Shown in pieces: positions 7,388-16,346 of a stretch of 44,394 bases of DNA. Location: positions 1-44,394 of the forward strand of contig NZ_JAJFBP010000041.1 in assembly GCF_020697055.1 (NCBI RefSeq), written 5' to 3'. The position numbers and the translations under genes were made by a program. The notes below the pieces were generated by a model, which did not search any database, was not told the DNA's origin, and was given only the letters and a program-made list of their open reading frames with translations. The stretch comes from Panacagrimonas sp. (GTDB lineage: Bacteria; Pseudomonadota; Gammaproteobacteria; Nevskiales; Nevskiaceae). Within the stretch, counting starts at the first letter, position 1. Each line of letters begins with the position of its first letter.

Positions 7388-10300
7388 TCAACGTGACGGG
7401 CTGCCGGCGAGCGCGGCACGCAGCCTCTCCGCGCTGGGCGAACCGTCCGCGCGCAGTTCCTGCGCGAACAGCGCGACGCGCCATTCCTCCAGCACCCAGC
7501 GCGCCGGATGCCAGGACGAGGTCAGGCGCGTTGCGAACGGCTTGAGCTGCGCGGTGAGCTCGAGATCGCGCTGCGGCTTGTTGGGCAGGCGATCCAGCCG
7601 GATCGATACCGCCTTTAGATAGATCGCCACGCGCGGCCACTGCGCATCGGGGATGGCCTCGACGAAGCCGGGCGCGAGCAGGCTGTCGATCTGCTGCGCG
7701 ACATCGGTCCGCGCCTCGGCCCACTGCGTGCCGAGCGCGCGCAGGCGCCGGCGCAGATCGTGGGCCGCGATCAGCCAGCCGCAGGCCTCGTCGAGCATCG
7801 CCGCCGCCAGGCGACCGAACTCGCCGCGATGCTGCAGCGCCTCCTGGAACGCGGCCTGCGTGCGCAGCGTCGACAGCGGCCAGGCCTGCGCGGCGGCGCG
7901 CTCGGCGACGCTGCGCGCCAGCGCTTCGGGCGTGACCACGAGGCCCACCTGTGCGAGCCCCAGCTTCGCCTTGGCCGTGCGCGCCAGGTCGCGCATGCGG
8001 TCGTTCAGGCGCGTGAGCAGCAGCGTGCGTACGCCCAGCGCGTGCGCGCGCGCCGCGGCGTCGGCGGATTCGAGCAGCGCCAGCGACACGCCTTCGGCGC
8101 CGTCACGCACGCGCAGCGCGGGATAGGCGCGCGCACCGGTGGCCAGCCGCAGCTCGTCGGGCAGGTCGCCGAAATCCCAGTCGAGCACGGTGTCGCGCAC
8201 CCAGCGCCGCGTCGCGTCGTCCTGCGTCGCGGTCCTGGCCAGCGCCTCGCGCGCCGTGCCGGTCTGCGTCGCCTGCAGTTGGGCGAGCGAATCGCTTTCG
8301 GCCAGGATCTTGCGCTGCGCGTCCTCCAGCACCAGGCGCGGATGCAGGTGCGGATCGAGCTTGTCGGGCGCGAAATCCTGCGGTCGCAGCTGCACGCCGG
8401 TCATGGCGTTGAAGCGCGTGCAGATCGCATCGCAAAGATCGTCGCCGGATTCCGGATCCAGGCTGTTGGCCAGCGCGGTGGCGTACTCGGCGGCCGGCAC
8501 GCAGTGACGACGCAGGGACTGCGGCAGCGTGCGGATCAGGCCTTCGATGCGCGCGGGCAGCAGGCCCGGCACGAGCCAGTCGAAGCGCGTTGCCGGGAGT
8601 GCGAACAGCAGCGCGATCGGGATGTGGAAGCTCACGCCGTCGACGTCGGCGCCCGGATCGTGCGCGTAGCTCAGGCGCAGGCGATGGCCGCCGACGTCGA
8701 GGTGATCCGGGAACTGCTTGGCGATGTCGGCGTTGGCGCCGGCGCGCAACACGTCGGCCTCGCGCATGCGCAGGGTTTCGGCGTGGTGCTTGCCCGGCGT
8801 GTGCAGCCAGCGCTTGAGCGCGGCGACGGTATGGATGTCCGCCGGCATGCGCTCGTCGTAGAACGCGGCGAGCACCGATTCGTCGGCGAGCAGATCGGGA
8901 CGGCGCAGCCGCGCTTCCTTGTCGCGAACGGCCTCGACCAGCGCGAGGTTCTTGTGCAGGAAGGCGGGCTTGTTCGGGATCTCGCCGCGCACCAGGCCGT
9001 CGAGGATGAAGATGCGCCGTGCATCGACCGGATCCATCGAGCCGTAATGCCGCGCCTGCTTCATCAGCGGCAGGCCGAAGATGCTGAAGTGCTCGGTGCA
9101 GCTGACCTCGCCGCGAGCGGCGTTCCATTCCGGCGCCTGCGGCGCGCGCTTGACCAGGTGCGGTGCGACGGTGAGCAGCCACTCGGGTTCGATCGCGGCG
9201 GTGGTGCGCGCGAACACCTGAGAGGTGTGCACGATCGCCGCGCACACCAGCCAATGCGGCGCCTTCTTTACCAGCGTCGAGCCGGGAAAGATCTTGAAAC
9301 GGCGGCCGCGCGGGCCCTGGTACTCCGGCTTCTCGGGCAGCTTGAGCCCGATGTGATCGACCAGCCCCGCGAGCAGCGCCTGGTGCAGCGGCGCGTAGCG
9401 CTTCTCGATCTGCTCGGGGGTGTGCGCGATCGGCGCGCGCTTGCGATCTTCGTCGGCGCGCCGATCGACCAGCAGGTCGGCGATCTGCCGGTACACCGCC
9501 TCCCATTCCTCCATCCGCAGATAAGAGACGTGGTGTTCCTTGCAGAGCTTGCGCAGCTGGCGGTTGGAGGCGTTCTCGCCCCAGTCCTGCCAACGGTTCC
9601 ACAGCTGCAGCAACGTGAGGAAATCCGAACGCGGATGGCGCCACGCGGCGTGCCGCTGGCGCGCCTGTTCCTGCGCTTCGAGCGGGAACTCGTGCGGGTC
9701 CTGCACCGACAGCGCCGCCGCCAGCACCCAGGCCTCGTGCGCGCAGCCGGAGTCCCGACCGGCCAACGCGATGCGCGCCACGCGCGGATCCAGCGGCAGG
9801 CGCGCGATCTCGCGGCCCAGAGGCGTCAGCAGCCGATCGTCGTCGAGCGCGCCGAGCGTCTGCAGCAGCCGGTAGCCTTCCGAGACCTGGCGCGAGTCCG
9901 GCGCCTCGAGCCACGGAAAGTGGTCGACGTCGCCCAGGCCCAGGGTCGCCATCTGCAGGATCACGCCGGCGAGATTGGCGCGCAGCACCTCGGGATCGGT
10001 GAAGGCATCGCGCGCGGCGAAATCGTCCTCGGTGTAGAGGCGCACGCAGGTGCCGGGTCCGACGCGACCGCAGCGACCCGCGCGCTGGTTGGCCGCGGCC
10101 TGGCTCACCGGCTCGATGTGCAGCTGCTGGATGCCCAGGCGCGTGGACCAGCGGTTCATGCGCGCGGTGCCGGTGTCGACGACGTAGCGGATCCCGGGCA
10201 CCGTCACCGAGGTCTCGGCGACGTTGGTCGACAGCACGATCCGCGGCGGGCCTCCGGGCGAGAACACGCGGTCCTGCTGCGTCGCCGGCAGTCGCGAGTA

Positions 10301-11236
10301 CAGCGGCAGCACCTGCGCGTGCGGGAAGCGGCCGCCGAGCATGCGGGAGAGCTCGTGGATCTCGCGCTCGCCCGGAAGGAACACGAGCGTGTCGCCGATC
10401 TTTCGTCCGCCCGCCCACAGCGCATCGATCGCATCGGCCACCGCGTCCTCGGCCTCGTCGTCGTCGGTCGGTCGATACTCGATCGTCACCGGATACGTGC
10501 GGCCTTCGACGGTGAGGATCGGCGCGCCGTCGAAGTGCGTCGACAGGCGCTCCGGATCGAGCGTCGCCGAGGTGACGATCACTTTCAGGTCGGGCCGGCG
10601 CGGCAGCAGGCGCTTGAGCCAGCCGAGCAGGAAATCGATGTTGAGGCTGCGCTCGTGCGCCTCGTCGATGATGATCGTGTCGTAGGCCAGCAGTTCGCGG
10701 TCACGCTGCAGCTCTGCGAGCAATATCCCGTCGGTCATCAGCTTGATCATCGAGCGATCGGACACGCGCCGGTCGAAGCGCGTCTCGAAGCCCACCAGCT
10801 CGCCCAGGCTCACGTCCAGTTCCTTGGCGATGCGATGCGCCACGCTGCGCGCGGCCAGGCGTCGCGGCTGCGTGTGGCCGATCAGTCCGCGCGTGCCGCG
10901 TCCGAGTTCCAGGCACAGCTTGGGCAGCTGCGTGGTCTTTCCCGAGCCGGTCTCACCGCAGACGATCACCACGGGATTCGCGCGGATGGCCTCGAGCAGC
11001 GCTTCGCGCGCCTGCGAAACCGGCAGTTCTTCGGGATAGCGGATCGTCGCCGGACGCGCTCCCGCCCGGACCTGCGCGCGCGCCAGCGCCGCGGCGAGAT
11101 CGCGCAGGAAGCGCGCGCCGTCGAAGCTCGCGGGTCTGGCTCGCGCGAGCTGCCGGTCGAACTGGAACGCGTCGCGCGTCAGCAGTTCGGATCGGGCGCG
11201 ATCGAAGCGCGCCCGCAGGTCGGCCAGATCGGTCAA
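7388..11236 (-). CDS. hrpA: ATP-dependent RNA helicase HrpA
   Basis: About 1,282 residues; E. coli HrpA is 1,300. The DEAH-box core is complete: Walker A GETGSGKTT, DEAH in IIIDEAHERS, SAT in VIVTSATLDPERL, and the QRAGRCGRVGPG motif VI. The helicase-associated domains and the long HrpA-specific C-terminal DUF3418-type region follow (FRTL-like GFRL, LRLSYAHDPGADVDGV, PARWVLEEWRVALFAQEL). HrpA acts on RNA in the cytoplasm and has been linked to rescue of collided ribosomes in E. coli. The start is uncertain. TTG 11236 puts the N-terminus (TDLADLRARF...) level with E. coli HrpA. The only nearby ATG, at 11305, would add 23 residues encoded by a REP palindrome. Neither has a clear Shine-Dalgarno sequence. 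Confidence 0.95.
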   Translation of the reverse strand: MTDLADLRARFDRARSELLTRDAFQFDRQLARARPASFDGARFLRDLAAALARAQVRAGARPATIRYPEELPVSQAREALLEAIRANPVVIVCGETGSGKTTQLPKLCLELGRGTRGLIGHTQPRRLAARSVAHRIAKELDVSLGELVGFETRFDRRVSDRSMIKLMTDGILLAELQRDRELLAYDTIIIDEAHERSLNIDFLLGWLKRLLPRRPDLKVIVTSATLDPERLSTHFDGAPILTVEGRTYPVTIEYRPTDDDEAEDAVADAIDALWAGGRKIGDTLVFLPGEREIHELSRMLGGRFPHAQVLPLYSRLPATQQDRVFSPGGPPRIVLSTNVAETSVTVPGIRYVVDTGTARMNRWSTRLGIQQLHIEPVSQAAANQRAGRCGRVGPGTCVRLYTEDDFAARDAFTDPEVLRANLAGVILQMATLGLGDVDHFPWLEAPDSRQVSEGYRLLQTLGALDDDRLLTPLGREIARLPLDPRVARIALAGRDSGCAHEAWVLAAALSVQDPHEFPLEAQEQARQRHAAWRHPRSDFLTLLQLWNRWQDWGENASNRQLRKLCKEHHVSYLRMEEWEAVYRQIADLLVDRRADEDRKRAPIAHTPEQIEKRYAPLHQALLAGLVDHIGLKLPEKPEYQGPRGRRFKIFPGSTLVKKAPHWLVCAAIVHTSQVFARTTAAIEPEWLLTVAPHLVKRAPQAPEWNAARGEVSCTEHFSIFGLPLMKQARHYGSMDPVDARRIFILDGLVRGEIPNKPAFLHKNLALVEAVRDKEARLRRPDLLADESVLAAFYDERMPADIHTVAALKRWLHTPGKHHAETLRMREADVLRAGANADIAKQFPDHLDVGGHRLRLSYAHDPGADVDGVSFHIPIALLFALPATRFDWLVPGLLPARIEGLIRTLPQSLRRHCVPAAEYATALANSLDPESGDDLCDAICTRFNAMTGVQLRPQDFAPDKLDPHLHPRLVLEDAQRKILAESDSLAQLQATQTGTAREALARTATQDDATRRWVRDTVLDWDFGDLPDELRLATGARAYPALRVRDGAEGVSLALLESADAAARAHALGVRTLLLTRLNDRMRDLARTAKAKLGLAQVGLVVTPEALARSVAERAAAQAWPLSTLRTQAAFQEALQHRGEFGRLAAAMLDEACGWLIAAHDLRRRLRALGTQWAEARTDVAQQIDSLLAPGFVEAIPDAQWPRVAIYLKAVSIRLDRLPNKPQRDLELTAQLKPFATRLTSSWHPARWVLEEWRVALFAQELRADGSPSAERLRAALAGSPSR

Positions 11237-11274
11237 GGTCGGGGCAGGAAAAACGGGGCCGCGATCATAGGCTC

Positions 11275-11298
11275 CCCTCTCCCGCTTGCGGGAGAGGG
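11275..11298. repeat. Perfect REP-type palindrome, 11-bp arms
   Basis: CCCTCTCCCGC (11275-11285) and GCGGGAGAGGG (11288-11298) flank a TT loop. It lies between the EF-hand gene and hrpA, or inside the hrpA N-terminus if the ATG at 11305 is used. With the copies at 7271 and 7347 it brackets hrpA. Confidence 0.85.
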
Positions 11299-11336
11299 AA
11301 CCCATCCCAATCGTCAGCGGTTTCGCATGCCCTTGC

Positions 11337-12350
11337 TCAGACGAAGAAATCCAGCTGTTGCAGCGAGCCCGCGACGCCGTCGGACTCGCGCAGCCACAGG
11401 CCGGTGGCGCGGTTCTCGGCGATCGGCGCCTGCGCCGCGTCGCGATACTCGAACGCGCCCTGCACCGCGCCGATGTGCAGCGCACCGACGCCGGCCTGCG
11501 CCAGCGTCTGCAGCCGGTCGCCACCCGACGCGTCGCGGCGCCAGATGCGCAGCGTCTGCCACGCGCGGTCGGTCTCATCGATCCAGCCGTTGCCGTCGTC
11601 GTCGAGCGCCGCGAGCTCGGCGAAGCCGTCGCCCGAGCGCGCGCCGAACAGCTCGCGACCGTCGTCGATCGTGCCGCTGCCGTCGCGATCCAGCGCCAGG
11701 AAGCCGCTGGCCGCGGTGACGTTGGGGATCGATTCGGACACGCCGTCGGCATCGAGATCGAACGCGATGCGCCCGGATTCGAACGCGGCCGGCCCCGAGA
11801 AATTGATCACCAGCGGATCCTTGCGCCTGGGCGCCTCGACCCCTTCGCGCGTGATCACCTCGGTGCGCGTCTCGCGCCATTGCCGCTGCAGGTCCAGGTG
11901 CAGGCTCAGCTCGATCCGACGGCCATCGGCGGTGACGATGCGTCCCTGCACGTCCACCTGCAGGTGCTCGCTCTCCTGGCGCGTGCGCACGCGCCGCAGC
12001 TCGAAGCCACCGCCGTCGGCCGGTGCCCGGGAGATCGTGGATTCCGCCGCCGGCGCTTCGTCGCTCGCGACTTGCGGGTCGGCGTCGGGTTGGTAGATCT
12101 CGATCTGGAGGCCGAAGAGGTCTTCGAGCACCTGGCGGATCAGCGCCAGCTGCGGCGGCAGCGCTGCTTCGTCGATCGCCGCGGGCGAGGGCAGCGCGCC
12201 GCTGGCGATCGCGCGCTCGGACAGGCTGACGGTGTCAGGCCGCGGCGCGGCGGCCGGCGCGCGCCAGATCTCGAGCTCGACGCGCTCCTGGCGCGCATCG
12301 CGTCGCGCGTGCGCGGCCTGCAGCGACAGTTCGCTGGACTGGATCCGCAT
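11337..12350 (-). CDS. EF-hand-type calcium-binding hypothetical protein
   Basis: A 337-residue protein with no signal peptide. The N-terminal ~170 residues are charged and Ala-rich. The C-terminal part has two canonical 12-residue EF-hand/dockerin-type loops, D221-R-D-G-S-G-T-I-D-D-G-R and D250-D-D-G-N-G-W-I-D-E-T-D261, plus a partial one at DLDADGVSE (198-206). It ends with a strand-rich region (LHIGAVQGAFEY ... GSLQQLDFFV). The architecture, with loops read as FLALDRDGSG and ELAALDDDGNG, resembles VCBS/FG-GAP-like hypothetical proteins of Pseudomonas and relatives. The function is unknown; calcium binding is inferred from the loops. It lies between yceH and hrpA on the same strand. Confidence 0.75.
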   Translation of the reverse strand: MRIQSSELSLQAAHARRDARQERVELEIWRAPAAAPRPDTVSLSERAIASGALPSPAAIDEAALPPQLALIRQVLEDLFGLQIEIYQPDADPQVASDEAPAAESTISRAPADGGGFELRRVRTRQESEHLQVDVQGRIVTADGRRIELSLHLDLQRQWRETRTEVITREGVEAPRRKDPLVINFSGPAAFESGRIAFDLDADGVSESIPNVTAASGFLALDRDGSGTIDDGRELFGARSGDGFAELAALDDDGNGWIDETDRAWQTLRIWRRDASGGDRLQTLAQAGVGALHIGAVQGAFEYRDAAQAPIAENRATGLWLRESDGVAGSLQQLDFFV

Positions 12351-12432
12351 GGGGATCGGCCTTCCTCCGGGTGTCTCGTGCCCGGGTTATCGGCCGCTTC
12401 GGCGCCGGCTTGAGGGTGCCGGGCCGGTCGCG

Positions 12433-13089
12433 TCAGGACAGCAGCGGTGCCAGTTGCGATTCGAGCTGCGCGACGCGTGCTTCGAGCGCGGCGATGCGAT
12501 CGGTCAGCGCCTGCACGTCGGGGCCGCCGGCGATCGGCGCCGCGCGGGTCGGCTCGATCTCGATCGGATCGGACGACAGCGAAACCTCGGCATCGGCGCA
12601 CAGCAGCTGCGCGTAGCGCTGCGCGGACTGGCCGCTCTGGCGCGACAGCGCCGCGACCAGCGGCTGCGCGCGATCGGCCAGATCGGCGAGCACCGCCTGC
12701 ACGGCGGCGGGATCGGCGGGGCCGCCCAGCGGCGCGGCGTTGGCGCGCAGTTCGGACAGCGTTTGCGGCCCGCGCAGCATCAGCGTCACGAGCACGGCCA
12801 TCGCCGGTTCCTTGAGCAGCAGTTCGTGCTGGAAGCGGTGGCGCCACTTGGGCACGCGACTGCCCTGGTCGTCGCGCTTGGCCAGGCGCCGCTCTTCGAG
12901 GCGCGTCAGCGCGGCTCCGACGTCGCCTTCGCTCAGCGACATCACCGGGTCACGCGAGGATTTCTGGTTGCAGGCCACCACCACCGCGTTGACGCTCAGC
13001 GGGTAGTACTGCGGCGTGGTGATCGATTTTTCGACCAGGCTGGCGACGACCCGCGTTTCGATCGGATCGAGCGTCAGGGGGGCGGCCAT
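12433..13089 (-). CDS. yceH: YceH-family protein (DUF480)
   Basis: The 218-residue product matches the YceH family, which has two tandem winged-helix domains. Seen: LDPIETRVVASLVEKSITTP at the start, YYPLSVNAVVVACNQKSSRDPVM, DVGAALTRLEERRLAK, KWRHRFQHELLL, and ELRANAAPLGG. The C-terminus is a predicted coiled coil (ALTDRIAALEARVAQLESQLAPLL). The biological role is not settled. ATG 13089 (MAAPLTLDP) is the family-like start; the frame is open upstream, but that stretch overlaps bamD. It starts 28 bp after the bamD stop and is probably cotranscribed with it. Confidence 0.93.
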   Translation of the reverse strand: MAAPLTLDPIETRVVASLVEKSITTPQYYPLSVNAVVVACNQKSSRDPVMSLSEGDVGAALTRLEERRLAKRDDQGSRVPKWRHRFQHELLLKEPAMAVLVTLMLRGPQTLSELRANAAPLGGPADPAAVQAVLADLADRAQPLVAALSRQSGQSAQRYAQLLCADAEVSLSSDPIEIEPTRAAPIAGGPDVQALTDRIAALEARVAQLESQLAPLLS

Positions 13090-13117
13090 GCGGTACGCGG
13101 CGGCGAAGGCGCGCGGA

Positions 13118-14359
13118 TCAGGGCGCGGGCTGGGCCGGCGCGGGTGCGGCGGCCGGCTTGGGCTCGGTCTTGGGCGCCGGTGCGTCGTCAGGCGACTCGT
13201 AGAAGATCTCGAGCCGATTGCTGCGCGTCGGGCTCGGTTCGGCCGCGGCCGCACCGGGCGCCTGCGCGGCGGCGGCGCCTGCGCTGGCCGCCGCCTTGTC
13301 CGCGGCCTCGGTGCCTGCGGGTGCCGGCGTCGAGCCGCTCTTGTCCGACGGGATCACCACCTCGAACTTGCCGGGGCCGGTGTCGCTCTCGATCGGGGCG
13401 AACCAGCTCGACGAGGCCGGCGCCGCGGTCGGCGCTGCCGCCGCCGCGGGAGGCGGCGGGGCGGGCGCGAAGTCCTCGACCTCGACGGTGGCCACGGTGA
13501 GCGCGCCCGGCGAGCTGTGGCTGAACGCCTTGACGATCTGCTGGTTCTGCGCGGCGAGCAGCGCGCGGGCATCGTCGCCCTGCTGCTTGAGACCCGCGAG
13601 TTCGTAGCACTCCACCAGCATCTCCAGCGCGCGATAACTCGCCGGCGTGCCCGGATACAGCGCGATGACCTGTTCGGCGCGCTTGGCCGCGGCCACGTAG
13701 GCGCCGCGACGGATGTAGAAGTCGACCACGTGCAGTTCGTGCGAAGCCAGGCGATTGCGGATGTAGACCATGCGCGCGTAGGCATCGGCGGCGTAGCGGC
13801 TGCCCGGGTACTTCTGCATCAGCAGCGCGAAGTCGTCGAACGCACGACGCTGGCTGGTGACGTCCGATCTGGACTCGTCGACCGGCAGCATGTTCATCGG
13901 CGACTCGTCGCGGTCGAAGTTGATCAGTCCCTTGAGGTAGTGGATGTAGTCGACCGAGGGATGACGCGGGTGCTCGCGCAGGAAGCGATCGGCGCTGGAG
14001 CTGGCGCGCTCCGGCTCGAAATTGCGATAGAGCGAGTAGATGCGCTCGATCTCGCCCTGCGTGGTGTAGTCGGAAAACGGATGGCGTTCGGACAGGATGT
14101 CGTAGCCTTCGACCGCACCGGCGAAGTCGGACGACTCCATGTCGCGATGGGCGCGCCGGTACAATTGCTCGGCGTCCATCTGTGACAGCCGCCGATCCTC
14201 TCTCCGTTTCGCCAGGGGATCCTGCTTGTCCCGGTCGAAGACATTGGGACGATCGGGTTCCGGATCCGGCCTTTTCTTGCCGTCTTTGTCGGGATTGGAA
14301 CTGCACGCGGTCAAGGCCAGCGCGAGCGCGGCCGTAGCCGCGAGGAACAGGTTCTTCAT
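13118..14359 (-). CDS. bamD: Outer membrane protein assembly factor BamD with long C-terminal extension
   Basis: BamD is an essential lipoprotein of the BAM complex that inserts beta-barrel proteins into the outer membrane. The signal peptide ends in the lipobox LTAC with Cys19. TPR-like repeats fill about residues 55-280 (LYRRAHRDMESSDFAGAVEGYD, FSDYTTQGEIERIYSLY, HPSVDYIHYLKGL, AFDDFALLMQKYPGSRYAADA). BamD proteins are usually 240-290 residues; this one is 413. The extra ~130 residues are Pro/Ala-rich with two short ordered-looking islands (SSWFAPIES...FEVVIPSDKSGS, about 317-343, and SNRLEIFYESPDD, about 380-392). Start ATG 14359 gives a proper signal peptide. A TATACT box sits 37 bp upstream. 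The divergent neighbour is rluD, a common arrangement. Confidence 0.95.
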   Translation of the reverse strand: MKNLFLAATAALALALTACSSNPDKDGKKRPDPEPDRPNVFDRDKQDPLAKRREDRRLSQMDAEQLYRRAHRDMESSDFAGAVEGYDILSERHPFSDYTTQGEIERIYSLYRNFEPERASSSADRFLREHPRHPSVDYIHYLKGLINFDRDESPMNMLPVDESRSDVTSQRRAFDDFALLMQKYPGSRYAADAYARMVYIRNRLASHELHVVDFYIRRGAYVAAAKRAEQVIALYPGTPASYRALEMLVECYELAGLKQQGDDARALLAAQNQQIVKAFSHSSPGALTVATVEVEDFAPAPPPPAAAAAPTAAPASSSWFAPIESDTGPGKFEVVIPSDKSGSTPAPAGTEAADKAAASAGAAAAQAPGAAAAEPSPTRSNRLEIFYESPDDAPAPKTEPKPAAAPAPAQPAP

Positions 14360-14396
14360 GCGCACCGAGGGCGAAGCTGGCGAAAAAATGTGCATG

Positions 14397-14402
14397 AGTA
14401 TA
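14397..14402 (-). promoter_or_regulatory. Possible -10 box of bamD
   Basis: TATACT on the minus strand, 37 bp upstream of the bamD start, differs from TATAAT at one position. I see no good -35 at 16-18 bp. On the plus strand the same palindromic TATA gives TATAGC just before the rluD ATG. Confidence 0.4.
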
Positions 14403-14406
14403 GCCG

Positions 14407-15417
14407 ATGACCGTTGCTGACCCGGACGACGCCGATGACGACACCGGCGCGATTCCCCTTCAAGACGAACAAGCGGACTGCGCGCAGGCCGCAGAGGTTC
14501 CGTCGGATCTCGCCGGTCATCGGCTGGACGCCGTCGCGGCCCGGCTGTTCTCCGAATGGTCGCGTTCCCGCATCCAGGCCTGGATCGCCGAGGGCCGGCT
14601 TTCGCTGAACGGCCAGGTCGCGACCCGACCGCGCCTGGCGGTGGCCGAGGGCGACCGGCTGGAACTGCGGCCGCGGGGGGTCGAATCGTCGCGGATCGAG
14701 GCGCAGGCGCACATCGAGTTCGAGGTGCTGCATGCCGACGCGCACGTGGCCGTGGTGCTCAAGCCCGCGGGACTGACCGTCCACCCCGGCGCGGGCCAGC
14801 CCGACGGCACGCTCCAGAACGGGTTGCTGCATCGCTTCCCGCAGACCGCGGCGGTGCCGCGCGCCGGCATCGTGCATCGGCTCGACAAGGACACGTCGGG
14901 CCTGCTGGTGGTGGCGCTGAGCCTGCAGGCGCATGCGGCGCTCGTGGCGATGCTGGCGCGCCGCGAGATCCGCCGGGAGTACGACGCGGTGATCAACGGC
15001 ACGCCGGTGAGCGGCGCGACCATCGATGCGCCGATCGGCCGCAGTCCGCGCGATCGATTGAAGATGGCCGTGGTCGACGGTGGGCGCGAGTCGGTGACGC
15101 ACTACCGCATCGAGGAGCGTTTCCCGCGCCACACGCACCTGCGTGTTCGTCTCGAGACCGGTCGCACGCACCAGATCCGCGTGCACCTGGCGCACCAGCG
15201 CATGCCGCTGGTGGGCGATGCGTTGTACGGCGGGGGCGGTGCGCGCGGCAGTGGATTGTCGGAGGCCGCGCGCGAAGCGTTGCGATGCTTTCGGCGGCAG
15301 GCGCTGCATGCGCGCGAACTGGCCTTCGATCATCCGGTCACGCGTGCGCCGGTGGAATTCAGCGCGCCGATGCCGGACGACATGCGGGAACTGCTCGCTG
15401 CGCTGCGCCAGGGATGA
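14407..15417 (+). CDS. rluD: 23S rRNA pseudouridine synthase RluD
   Basis: RluD makes pseudouridines in helix 69 of 23S rRNA (1911, 1915, 1917 in E. coli). The 336-residue protein has an S4 RNA-binding domain (about 33-92: AGHRLDAVAARLF...SRSRIQAWIAEGRLSLNGQ) and a pseudouridine synthase domain with the catalytic motif HRLDKDTSGL, catalytic Asp about 160. LETGRTHQIRVHLAH and MPLVGDALYGG follow as expected. An acidic ~30-residue N-terminal leader precedes the S4 domain. It is divergent from bamD, as in many proteobacteria. RluA-family paralogues share these motifs, so the D assignment rests mainly on the S4 domain and the bamD neighbour. Confidence 0.93.
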   Translation: MTVADPDDADDDTGAIPLQDEQADCAQAAEVPSDLAGHRLDAVAARLFSEWSRSRIQAWIAEGRLSLNGQVATRPRLAVAEGDRLELRPRGVESSRIEAQAHIEFEVLHADAHVAVVLKPAGLTVHPGAGQPDGTLQNGLLHRFPQTAAVPRAGIVHRLDKDTSGLLVVALSLQAHAALVAMLARREIRREYDAVINGTPVSGATIDAPIGRSPRDRLKMAVVDGGRESVTHYRIEERFPRHTHLRVRLETGRTHQIRVHLAHQRMPLVGDALYGGGGARGSGLSEAAREALRCFRRQALHARELAFDHPVTRAPVEFSAPMPDDMRELLAALRQG

Positions 15418-15449
15418 CGAGCCCGCCGGCATCCGGCGTAGCCCGGATG

Positions 15450-16322
15450 TCAGCCGCCCGCCGCCAGCATCCGATCGACCGCCAGCCCCAGGAACACCGC
15501 TGCGCCGAAGTAGTGGTTTGCAAGGAACGCGCGGAAGCAGGCCTGCGGTTGGCGCGCGCGCACGAGCCACTGCTGGTGCAGCGCCAGCATCGCGGCGACG
15601 ACCAGCCCCGCGTGCCACGCGACGCCCAGGTGGCGGCCGACCGTGGCCAGCAGCGCGAGCGTCGCCAGCTGCAGCGCGGCGGTGATCGCGCGGTCGAAGC
15701 GCCCGAACAGGATCGCCGAGGAGTTCACGCCGATCTTCAGATCGTCCTCGCGATCGGTCATCGCATAGAACGTGTCATAGGCCACCACCCAGCAGACGTT
15801 GGCCGCCATCAGCATCGTCACCGCGCTCCAGGGCATCCCGTTTCCGACGGCCGCGAAGGCCATCGGGATGCCCCACGAGAAGGCCAGACCGAGCACCGCC
15901 TGCGGCATCGAGATCCAGCGCTTGGTGAAGGGATAGATCGACGCCAGCAGCACCGCGGGCAGCGACAGCAGCAGCACGCGTCCGTTCTGCAGGCTCGCGG
16001 TCAGCGCGAAGGCCGCAATGCACAGCACGCCGAACAGCACGAGCGCCTCGCGCGGCTGCACCAGCCCCGCGGCGATCGGGCGGTCGCGCGTGCGCGCCAC
16101 GTGCGGGTCGAAATCGCGATCGGCCAGATCGTTGATCACGCAGCCGGCGGCGCGCATCAGCACGGTGCCGAGCACGAACACGATGAACACCTGCAGCGGC
16201 GGCGGGCCGTCGGCGGCGAACCACAGCGCCCACAACGTCGGCCACAGCAGCAGCCAGATGCCGATCGGGCGATGGAAGCGCATCAGGCGCCAGTAGTGCG
16301 GCAGTTGGCGGGCGAGGTTCAT
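15450..16322 (-). CDS. ubiA: 4-hydroxybenzoate octaprenyltransferase UbiA
   Basis: UbiA prenylates 4-hydroxybenzoate in ubiquinone synthesis at the inner membrane. The 290-residue protein has about eight or nine membrane helices and both aspartate-rich motifs: NDLADRDFDPHVARTRDRP (about 64-82) and YDTFYAMTDREDDLKIG (about 182-198). The N-terminus RLMRFHRPIGIWLLLWPTLWAL is typical. No ubiC lies next to it. The upstream gap to recG holds a 22-bp inverted repeat element, so ubiA probably has its own promoter or lies behind that element. Confidence 0.95.
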   Translation of the reverse strand: MNLARQLPHYWRLMRFHRPIGIWLLLWPTLWALWFAADGPPPLQVFIVFVLGTVLMRAAGCVINDLADRDFDPHVARTRDRPIAAGLVQPREALVLFGVLCIAAFALTASLQNGRVLLLSLPAVLLASIYPFTKRWISMPQAVLGLAFSWGIPMAFAAVGNGMPWSAVTMLMAANVCWVVAYDTFYAMTDREDDLKIGVNSSAILFGRFDRAITAALQLATLALLATVGRHLGVAWHAGLVVAAMLALHQQWLVRARQPQACFRAFLANHYFGAAVFLGLAVDRMLAAGG

Positions 16323-16346
16323 GCTTCGGACCGGGCGAAGAAAATC

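Noticed and set aside
7760..11719. 1,319-codon open frame on the plus strand opposite hrpA
   Set aside because: It is antisense to a clear HrpA gene, is Arg/Gln/His-rich without any family motif, and is an expected by-product of high GC coding bias.
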